The position numbers were made by a program, and so were the translations under genes. 64,000 nt of DNA from Diphasiastrum complanatum (lineage: Eukaryota > Streptophyta > Lycopodiopsida > Lycopodiales > Lycopodiaceae): assembly GCA_029204225.1 (NCBI GenBank), contig CM055098.1, positions 11,365,552 through 11,429,551 on the forward strand, written 5' to 3'. How positions within the stretch are numbered: position 1 is the first letter of the stretch; the number at the start of each line of letters is the position of its first letter. Of this stretch, positions 55,712 to 64,000 are shown piece by piece. Below the pieces are notes generated by a model. That model made no database searches, was not told the origin of the DNA, and worked only from the letters and a program-made list of their open reading frames with translations.

Positions 55712-57215
55712 CTCCTCCTTAAAATATATCTATCTAGTGTTGATGAAGATCCTTTGCGTGTGGATTCTTTGTTTTGTATTTGAAGTGAAGATGATCAGAG
55801 AATCCATCATAACAGCACGCTTACCAAATCCATGATAAGACCTCTTTGATAGAAATCTTTTCCAAATGCCTTTGAAAAATATTCCACCAATCTGTTACTA
55901 TGTTGATATGCTTCCTCCATGCTTGATACTGATCTCGGATTTGAGAAGTCCACGTGCATGAAGATGGCTGCATAAGAATCTGAAAAATCCGAGGCCTCCA
56001 TGCTTCATCATGATCACAAAGATCATATAGATCAAGATTATACCATGAGAAATATTCAAGATTAAGTACATTAGCTTTATTAGTCCAAACACTATGAACT
56101 CTATCCAAAATGGATCTAATCTTGAAACCATACTCTAACTTGATCTCATTGAGGCCAAATACTTTCTTAAGGATGTAAGTGTCCTCATTGGATGTTTCAC
56201 TTACTCTCAAAAGAAGTCCACAATATGCCTCAAAACATGAAAAAACTCATTTTTTCAAACTATGAGTACAAACTCATTCTTGCTCTTACTCAATGTAAGA
56301 GGACACAAATGATGATACAATATCTTGCTTTCTTGACGTTTTGAAAACATATCAAAGTCACCAATGACTAGAATTAATTCCAAACTAAAGACAACATTCA
56401 AAACTAGAATGGTCTTACTTAATCTTTGGGATAAGCAAATCTCAACTAAGCAAGATACAACATCAACCAAAGAAAGAGAATCATAGGTGAGTACAATAGA
56501 ATGAATACCACCTTCACTTATCCTTTCTTTTCCATGAAATAAGAACCACAAGGACTCGGCCTTGTACAATGAAGATATGCATGTTGAGGATACTCCTCCT
56601 CAAACCTCGACCCCCATCATAAGTTGGTTTTTCTCCATAGAATGAACTTTTGATGCAATTAGAGACATTGTGCTCTCGGCCCCGTCCAAGATTGAAAAAA
56701 GATCTTCATAATCAATAACTTCTCCATGCTCAAACACCTTCAAGATATAGAGTATAAAGGCTATGTAGCATTCCTTGGTGGATAAGCATCCAACCATGAT
56801 CCATAGACTTCAATGTCCTTGCTTCCTTGCTTCCAAGAAAACACATGCAAAGCAATAATCTTCAAGAACACTAAGGTACACATCCTTAGGTTTATAATTG
56901 AACAAGACTCCATATAATGCACTCCTTTCAATAGCTCCATAACTCCAAAAAGCTTTGCATAATAGAAAATACACATGCACCATAAAACTTGAAGAAACAA
57001 GACATAGCCATTGGTTACTTGTGAAACCATCATTAATATTAGAAAAGCAAGAGGCATCTCTCTTGCTTATAGATGAAAAAAGGTGAACATCCGAGTGTTC
57101 CAACTCCAAAGGATGTTTTTTCTTGGTAGAAGACATCAAATATAGATCCACATGTGATTTTTCCATAGAACAAGTCACTCTTGGCTTGATCTCCTTGAAC
57201 ATAATAGACAGATTT
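55712..57215 (-). mobile_element. Internal region of the minus-strand LTR element, unrecognised
   Basis: Several minus-strand frames of 65-170 codons lie here but none has RT, integrase, protease or gag motifs that I recognise. It may be a non-autonomous element or a heavily decayed one. 56,465-57,215 is present inverted at 3,030-3,795. The 5' LTR is not visible in the window. Confidence 0.45.
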
Positions 57216-57559
57216 GAAATCGTCTTTGGAGCCTTCCCACTGTGAATTTTTTGGCACCTATTTCCATTGAACTTTGGATTACTCTTAATAATGTTGAAGT
57301 TCAAGCCTGCAAGCTTGCCTCTTTGCATAAAAATCCCTCCTTTGATAAACCTAATGCCTTTGATATTGTCATAAAAATGAGCAGATTTGAACCGACTAGA
57401 TGTCCTTCAGTAAATCTGGGCTAGAACTAGAGGCCATTGGGGCGCCCAAATCTCACGGGAGCAATATTCAAAACTAAGGGAACTATTACCATGCTACAAG
57501 TATTGTTTTGTGTGGTCTTATAAGGATTTGAAAGACAACCTGATTATTCAACAATATCC

Positions 57560-58800
57560 TTGGTGGAAGGAGCCGTACCAAAAGTGAGGCAATATTATTG
57601 ATGCAATTCAAAATCCAAACTATCCTGAATTGATTAAGAAGGAATTGCCAAAGCTTCTCAATGTGGACTTCATCTATGAGATTGAGCATATTGTCATCAT
57701 GTCGAAAAAGAATGGAAAAATGAGAATCTATGTGGATCTAAAACCTACGAATGTTGTTACTTGCAAACATCATTTTTCCTTCCTTTTACAGAAAGTGTGC
57801 TAGATTGGTCGACAAAATTAGAAGCATACAATTTTTTTGATGGATTCAGCCACTATAATCAAGAAAAAATAACGCCGGAAGATCAACACAAAATGCCAAA
57901 TTGGGAACGTATGCCTATAAGGTGATGTTGTTTGGATTGTGTAATACACCAAGCTCTTTTTGACAAATGATGCAAACTGCAATCAAGGACTATCTCTGGA
58001 AATTTTTGAAAATCTTCTTGGACGATCTAGGTGTTCATGGGAAGGACGATGAACACCTGACGCAACTAGAGGTCTTAATACAGTGTCGCAAGTACCAGAT
58101 AGCCTTATACCTAGAAAAATATCAGCCATGTCATATCTCGGCATGGCATTGCAACCGATTTATCCAAAATATGGATTATCATGGATCTACCACCACCTGG
58201 CACCATCTGGGAGGTGTATATATTCGTGGGCCATGCAAATTATTATCAGATTTTTATATTATCTTTCATGGATTCAGCAAGGCCAATTTATAAACTTACA
58301 ATGATACCTTATTGAAAAAAAGAAGCCTTGGATGCATTTTAGAAACTGAAGGATGCGTTGATCTCAGCACCTATCCTAAGGCCTCCTAATTGGCAAATCG
58401 AGTTTCAAGTGCATACAGATGTCTCAAAGTATGTCGTGGGTGCTATGTTAACTCAACCTAGAGAATATAAAAAGGACTATTCTATATGATTTTCCAGGTA
58501 GACATTTATCCAAAGATGTGATGTATGTTAATGAGCACAACGACCAAGGAAAGCAAATTTTGAGTGTTGCATCCAGTCCTAGCAAGGGCTCCATTTGAAA
58601 ATTGGGTTTTGGACTTTATAGGTCCAATACATCCGGCGACGCATGGGTCACAAGCAAGGTACATCCTTGTGGCTAGTGACTATATGACCAAATGGATCAA
58701 AGCTAAGCCATTAAGGGAAGATCGACTACCAAATTCTTATATGAAAATATCATCACTCACTTTGGCTGCCCAATCGAGATAATAAGTGATCATGGAACAT
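57560..58800 (+). pseudogene. Ty3/gypsy RT and integrase remnant
   Basis: Decayed RT motifs appear in order: Met-Ser-Lys-Lys-Asn-Gly-Lys-Met-Arg (about 57,700), Lys-Ile-Phe-Leu-Asp-Asp-Leu-Gly-Val-His (about 58,010, the catalytic Asp-Asp), Gln-Cys-Arg-Lys-Tyr. Then the start of an integrase core, Pro-Phe-Glu-Asn-Trp-Val-Leu-Asp-Phe-Ile-Gly-Pro-Ile and Ser-Asp-Tyr-Met-Thr-Lys-Trp (58,585-58,700), appears. RNase H is mostly lost. It is related to but distinct from the gypsy at 10.5 kb. Confidence 0.8.
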
Positions 58801-58859
58801 ATTTCTTGAACAACACTATCAAGATTCTGATGGATGAATCCCTTGATTCCGTGTGATTT

Positions 58860-59031
58860 GAATAGTGTCAACATGGTTTTGTTGCTTGTGAAATGTTAAG
58901 AGCTTTTTCTAGTAGTGTTAACGTGGAGGCAGTGTTAAAATATAGTGTTAGAATGATGATTGGAATCTGTTTTCCCTCTTGTACATGAATTTGAAAGAAC
59001 ATTAGAACTATCTCATGGGAACGATACTATT
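58860..59031. other. Non-coding gap between gypsy and copia remnants
   Basis: No feature recognised. Confidence 0.5.
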
Positions 59032-59804
59032 TGTGAAAAGTTGTCACAAGCCTTGAATTGACGCCACACACCCCCCCCCCCCCCCCCCCCCCCCCCAACA
59101 CATATGTATATCAATTGATCTATGTAAAAATTACAGCAAATAAGGATCCTAAAACACTTGAAATGATGAGGGAAACAATAGATTATGATTTCATAAGATT
59201 AGCACAAGTTGAACCATCAAAATCCATCAAAAATCTATGCTTGAACCTCACTAAATGGCCCAAATCCTTGAAGAAGGCTTCACACGTGTGAAAGTACGGC
59301 CTCCCACAGTCTGAGTACTGTACACCAGACCTACATTCAATCCTATAATCATTAGTAATCACAAGTACTCAAACAATTATGAACATAGAGAGCAATTGCA
59401 CCATTATGAGAGAAAAAACATGAATTGCTTGATTGATTTTGGTGAGATATCATCACCTATATATATACATGATCCATCACGGTTTTGGGAAGGTATGAGT
59501 AGCCCTAAACCTATCCCTAATGCTAATTTTGGTGGATCTTTCATCCCTACCAAGTTAGGGTTGGAATCTTGGATATCCCTCAACAATGCAAAAATTACCA
59601 AAAATAGCTCCTATTTTTTTCTCCCTTGTATCTAAGCATAATTTGGACTCATTACAAAGGTTCTAACACTTAGGTCTACTTGAGAACATCCTTATGAATG
59701 GAATCCTATGCTATTTGGCATGTGTGACAAGCCACATCATGACCATTTAACTATTTACAAGTCATATGACCAAAACTAGTCAAGCTAGAATTGTGAATTT
59801 TTAA
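59032..59804 (-). repeat. Probable 3' LTR of the minus-strand copia
   Basis: A purine-rich run 'gaggaggagag' (minus strand, about 59,806-59,816) sits where the polypurine tract is expected, 100 bases past the pol end. The opposite end reads CTTTTCACA on the minus strand, like the TTTTTCACA end of the young copia LTRs. It also contains the 14-bp CACGTG palindrome (59,279-59,292) and a 'cttgtaaatagtt' word matching that family. It includes a 26-base poly-C (59,071-59,096). The exact start is uncertain. Confidence 0.5.
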
Positions 59805-59915
59805 CTCTCCTCCTCACTATCTAGCTTGGTTCAATCATTGCTTTACTAATCACTCCAAGTGATGATCTAAACTTCATAAAAGGTGTCTTTTGAAGTGGTT
59901 TAGTAAGTAGATCAG

Positions 59916-61881
59916 CTACACATTCATTGCTTGAACATGCTCCAAAGCAATCTCCTTGGCTTGCACCATTTCTCTCACAAAGTGATGGCATATCTCAATG
60001 TGCTTAGATCTTGCATGGAAGATTGGGTTAGATGCAAGGTGTTGGGCTGATATATTGTCATTGTAGATGATTGGTGCCTCCTCTGAATCCATGATCTTTA
60101 GTTCCACCAATAATCTCTTGATCCAAAGTACCTCCTTTGTAGTGGTTGTCAAAGCTTTGTACTCGGCCTCGGTTGAAGATAGAGATATAGTTTCTTGCTT
60201 TTTTGAAAGCCATGAAACCACACCTTCTCCTATGAAAGTTGAATAGGCACTTGTTGATTTCCTATCCCTCTTGTCCCCTGCAAAATCTGAATCACTAAAT
60301 GCATGAAGGTTAATCACATCTCCTCTATATAGAATTCCAAAATCCAATGTACCCGAGATGTATCTTAGAATCCTCTTAGCCTTTTTCCAATAGATATTCA
60401 ATGGCTTTTGCATGGATTGGCTCAACCTACATACACTAAAGCTAAGATCTGGTCTAGTTATAGTGATCCACATTAAGGAACCTATAAGTTGCCTAAACAA
60501 AGTGATGTCCATGAAGGATCTTTCATCATCTTCATTTGGCACTTTTACATCTTGCTCCATTGGTGTGTCAACACTTTTGCATACTTCCATCTTAAACTTC
60601 TTCAAAAGACTTTGAGCATAGTTTACTTGACTTATAAAGATAAAATCAGACCCTCTAAGTACTTCTATGCCCAAGATGAAGTGAAGACACCCTAGATCTA
60701 CCATCTTGAACTCTAAGGATAGATCTATCTTGATTTTTTCAATACCATCAACACTATTTCCACTAATGATGATGTCATCTACATAAATGAGTAAAAGTAC
60801 AATACCAACATCATCAAACTTAATGTAAAGAGTGGGATCATATTCACTTTGAACAAAAGAAAGTGAAATAAGATAGCAATGTAGTCTTGAATTCCAAGAT
60901 CTCGAGGCTTGCTTCAAGCCATAGATGCTTCTTTGGAGATGGCATACTTTGTTCTCCATTCCATGCTTGATGAACCCTTGTGGCTGCTCCATATAGATAT
61001 CCTCTTCCAAAAAACCATTGAAGAAAGCATTAGAGACATCCATTTGACATAGAATCCATCCAAAATGTGATGCAAGTGCAATGATTAGCCTTATTGTGAC
61101 CATCTTGGCCACAGGTGCAAAAGTTTCCTCATAGTCTATCCCTCTCTCTTGAGCATAACCTTTTGCAACTAATCTTGCTTTATGTTTGTTAACACTCCCA
61201 TTTGCATTCAACTTAAGCTTGAAGACCCACTTGCATCCTATTACATTCCTTTGAGGTCTCTCAACAAGCAACCAAGTTTCATTCTCAATCAAGGCATCAT
61301 ACTCATCCAACATAGCTTTATACCATTCTTTGGAGTTCAATGCATCTTCAACAATAGATGGTTCTTCAAAAATAGATAAAGCATAATAAGTGGATGAGAT
61401 ACCCTCAACTTGTTGTCCTTTGCCTTGATATGTGAGCCTTGATGGCTCCACTTTTGCCCTTGAAGATCTCCTTGGTGTGATAGGTGGGTTTGGTGCTTGC
61501 TCCTCCATGAGCTCCTCCTCAAAACCAAGATCTTGCTCCTCGGCCATCTTCTTCTTGATTGTTGGACCACTTGAGCCTTCTTCAAGCATATGCATATGAT
61601 GTTTATCAAAGATGACATCCCTTGAAACAACAAATTTGTTTAAGGATGGGAGATAGACTTTGTAGCCCTTGCTTGAGCTTGCATATCCAAGCATGATCCC
61701 TCTTGTGGAAGATGGATCCTCCTTGGTTCTTGTTCCCAATGGCACATGCACATAATATATACACCCAAAAACTTTTAAGTGATTAAGATTGGGTTTCTTT
61801 CCATACAACATCTCATAAGGAGTTTTGCCTTCAATTGCTTTGCAAGACACCCTATTCATCAAGTAGTTTGCACATACAAGA
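59916..61881 (-). pseudogene. Ty1/copia pol (integrase end, RT, RNase H), truncated by a nested insertion
   Basis: Open on the minus strand from the insertion point at 61,881 for about 655 codons. It starts inside the integrase C-terminal region (Cys-Ala-Asn-Tyr-Leu, then Gly-Lys-Thr-Pro-Tyr-Glu-Met-Leu). RT follows with Trp-Val-Phe-Lys-Leu-Lys and Tyr-Val-Asp-Asp (about 60,782-60,793), and RNase H with Asp-Ser-Asp-Phe-Ala-Gly-Asp and Ser-Ser-Thr-Glu-Ala-Glu-Tyr. The polypeptide ends early at 59,916 because one base is missing just before the conserved C-terminal motif, which is readable in the next frame. Gag, protease and the integrase core would lie beyond the nested element. It is related to the young copia family but clearly diverged. 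Confidence 0.9.
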
Positions 61882-62536
61882 TGTGAAAATTGTCAACATT
61901 TCCTAGCTAGTTTGAGGCCTAAATTGGCTAAAATTGTAAATAGTTTTGGTTCTGGAGTTTCACACGTGTGAACCAGGCCACAATGTTTTTATTTACTGTA
62001 TTTTTTCAGTAAGATGAAGTGTCAAACTTCATACCCTTCAAAATGAGACCATTTTGATGTATTTTGGTCATATAAGCCATTTTTAGCTATTTTTCCTATA
62101 TAGGGAATATCTAGGGTCAAGTACCTTCTAGAGAGAGGAGAGAGAGTCATCTTCCTCATCCATAAATAGTAGGGAAGTCGTGGAGAACAGGTTGGAGAAA
62201 CCTTTTGTATGCTTCATTGAGATCAATAGATCATTGTCATTGTTTCTTCCTCCATTGAGAGCATTGTTGTGTGTATTGTCTTCAAGCTATTGTGTATGAT
62301 CTTAGGTGCTTTCCAAAAGTGATAGGCTGATGTATTATGGACTGTATAATGCTATTTTGGGCCGCACTTGATGTTTATGGAATTTTCCATTTGTGATAAA
62401 TGTTTTTTGATCAAGTTCTTTGCATTCTAGGTAGCATAGAATGTGTTGCCAATTCCTAGCTTATGTAGTTTGGAGTGCAAGCATTCAAGCCAATGATCTT
62501 GGAGTTTAGATCCACTTAGGATATGTATTTTTCACA
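61882..62536 (+). repeat. 5' LTR of the second young copia copy
   Basis: 655 bp, same ends, G-box palindrome (61,959-61,972) and TATA-like box as the first copy. Differences seen: t/c near 61,952, t/a near 62,012, a/c near 62,309, g/t near 62,382, c/t near 62,402 and c/a near 62,523. Confidence 0.93.
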
Positions 62537-62553
62537 TGGTATCAGAGCTGGTT
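62537..62553 (+). other. Primer binding site, initiator tRNA-Met, second copy
   Basis: TGGTATCAGAGC directly after the LTR, as at 4,777. Confidence 0.9.
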
Positions 62554-63708
62554 GGCTTCTATTTACAGTAAGTATTCCATTTTTGGTGATATTTGGATGT
62601 TTGATCAAGTTCTAGCATGATTTTGCATTGCTTTGTTGATCAAATCTTACTAACCTTTGTTTTGTGAGTTGAACTTGTGGATCAAAAGCATATTTCAGGT
62701 CTATTGAAGATCAGAGGCTGAAAAGAAACTATTTTGGATCAGATCATAACACCTAATCATTTGTGATTGTGAGGCTTGTGCATATTCAATACTAACAATG
62801 TTCTTTTCAATCCTATTGTTGACAATCTCCATTCTTGGATGAACACTCTCCTTAAGTGGATGAAACTTCTCCTTAAGTGGATGACAAATGCTCTTTTGAG
62901 TGAGTTGTAATTCTCCTAAAGGCTGAGCAAAGCTCCCATTTGGATGAAAGATCCCCTTTTTTGGGTGAACATATTGTAAGCTCCATTGTGAAGAGCATAT
63001 TGTAAAGATTGTCATCAATTTTGGCATAAATTTTGGTGTACTTTGTTGAGCATGTAAGTAACTCTCCTTATGTAATTTGATTGGAGCATTTGCTGGAAGG
63101 TGTTAACCATTATGCAAGTGTGTTTTCAGGTTCTTAACAGGTTGAGGAACATTCTCATGTGAAGTGATCTTAGATCTACATCTAAACACCAAGATTTGAC
63201 AAGATAGTGAAGCTAGTCTTGTGATTCACTAAGTGTGCTCATTCATTCACCTCTAAATCTTGTATTTATCACTTGCTGGAGTTTATAAACTTTTAGAAGT
63301 GTGGTTTACATGTGGTTTTACAGGTTGAATCAATATCTTAGTGTGTTGATCATATGTTGATCAAGTTTGTTCATTACTAGGTAATCTTGGCATCCTAGTT
63401 TTGGGTATTTTCTAAGAATGCAAGTAACTCTTCACACCATAACTTGATTTGGTCACTTGCTGGAAAGTTTGAGAGCTTAAGCAAGAGTGTGTTCAGGTTG
63501 GTTTGATTTTGTAATCCATTCTTAGTGTGTGCAAAGTGTTGCATGTGTTTCAATCTTCCTTTCTATGCTTGGAAACCATCTAGGTTCAAGATAGAAGTGT
63601 TTTAGGGTCCTAAATCTTCATAGATCTCTTTATCTATCATTTGTTGAGAGAAAAGTGAGTGCTAAGTGCTTTAGGACAGAACCTAAAAGTTGAAGAAACA
63701 TTAGAATC
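62554..63708 (+). other. Copia leader, second copy
   Basis: Same length and, by eye, same sequence as 4,794-5,948, including the three repeated modules and splice-like words. Confidence 0.85.
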
Positions 63709-64000
63709 ATGGCTTCCAATGGTGGGATCATGCTAGAGTCTAGTGAAAGGTTGAGTTCATCAAACTACTCTACTTGGAAAGTGAGGATGGAGTCCTTACT
63801 TGAGTTGAATGAACTCATGGACATAGTTGCAGAAATTGAAGAGAGACCTCTCACACTTCAAGAGCAACAAAGGTTTGATAAGAAGGCCAAAAGGGCTCTT
63901 CATATCATTAAAATGAATGTTACAAATGAACTTCTCAAGGAAGTTGGAAAGTGTCAAAGTGCAAGTGAGGCATGGAATGCCTTAAAGAAGCTCTTTGAAT
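63709..64000 (+). CDS. Copia gag-pol, first 97 codons (continues beyond window)
   Basis: Starts at the same ATG as the first copy and is open to the window edge. The visible part is the N-terminal gag domain, with Asn-Tyr-Ser-Thr-Trp-Lys-Val near residue 19 and Ala-Trp-Asn-Ala-Leu near 87, typical of copia gag. No difference from the first copy was seen. Completeness cannot be judged. Confidence 0.9.
   Translation, partial: MASNGGIMLESSERLSSSNYSTWKVRMESLLELNELMDIVAEIEERPLTLQEQQRFDKKAKRALHIIKMNVTNELLKEVGKCQSASEAWNALKKLFE

Larger units (their letters stand above)
61882..64000 (+). mobile_element. Second copy of the young copia family, truncated by window end
   Basis: It begins with TGTGAAAATTG at 61,882 and runs colinear with 4,122-6,240 at a constant offset of 57,760, with no gaps. 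The LTR has about six substitutions against the 5' LTR of the first copy, yet the leader and the first 292 bases of gag show none by eye. It is nested in the integrase of a minus-strand copia. The preceding five bases, 'caaga', should reappear beyond the window. Confidence 0.93.

Overview
The window is nuclear DNA of a land plant, almost certainly a seed plant with a large, transposon-rich genome. The evidence is GT-AG introns, Ty1/copia elements primed by initiator-tRNA-Met-like sites, Ty3/gypsy debris, CACTA (En/Spm) transposases of the TNP2 type, long (CT)n/(GA)n microsatellites, and one ordinary plant-style gene with introns. I cannot name the species. All comparisons were made by eye.

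Layout. 1-4.1 kb: a repeat called Z here (second copy at 29.2-31.7 kb), a minus-strand copia 3' end, and a decayed gypsy RT. 4,122-10,551: a complete, very young copia element with an open 1,317-codon gag-pol, inserted in the gypsy RT with a 5-bp target duplication (TSD). 10.5-12.4 kb: the rest of the gypsy element. 12.4-14.6 kb: a CACTA remnant and a composite CT/CA microsatellite block. 15.0-16.9 kb: a second copy of the gypsy segment that lacks the copia insertion (a paralogous empty site). 16.9-18.9 kb: a decayed CACTA transposase on the minus strand. 19-21 kb: LTR-like or gag-like debris.

21.0-31.7 kb and 46.9-54.9 kb hold two copies of one composite unit in opposite overall orientation. 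The unit contains a CACTA 5' end with GACGT-rich subterminal repeats, a TNPA-like gene, TNP2 exons, gypsy protease and RT fragments, and a truncated copia LTR plus leader. Each copy carries a different internal inversion, so TNP2 is broken in both.

Between them, 31.7-37.8 kb is copia/gypsy debris with a (GA)n tract. 38,132-42,171 is the only host-type gene seen, a four-exon CCHC zinc-knuckle plus KH-domain protein of about 463 residues. 43.0-46.85 kb is a decayed gypsy-like element. 54.9-57.2 kb is a minus-strand LTR element, 57.5-58.8 kb a gypsy RT/integrase remnant, and 59.0-61.9 kb a minus-strand copia pol that is cut in its integrase by a second copy of the young copia family. That second copy runs off the end of the window (61,882-64,000).

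Only the copia at 4.1-10.6 kb looks able to encode its own mobility proteins. The CCHC-KH gene is a predicted RNA-binding protein. Nearly everything else is broken. I found no convincing new biological system. The most unusual structure is the pair of differently inverted composite CACTA copies.
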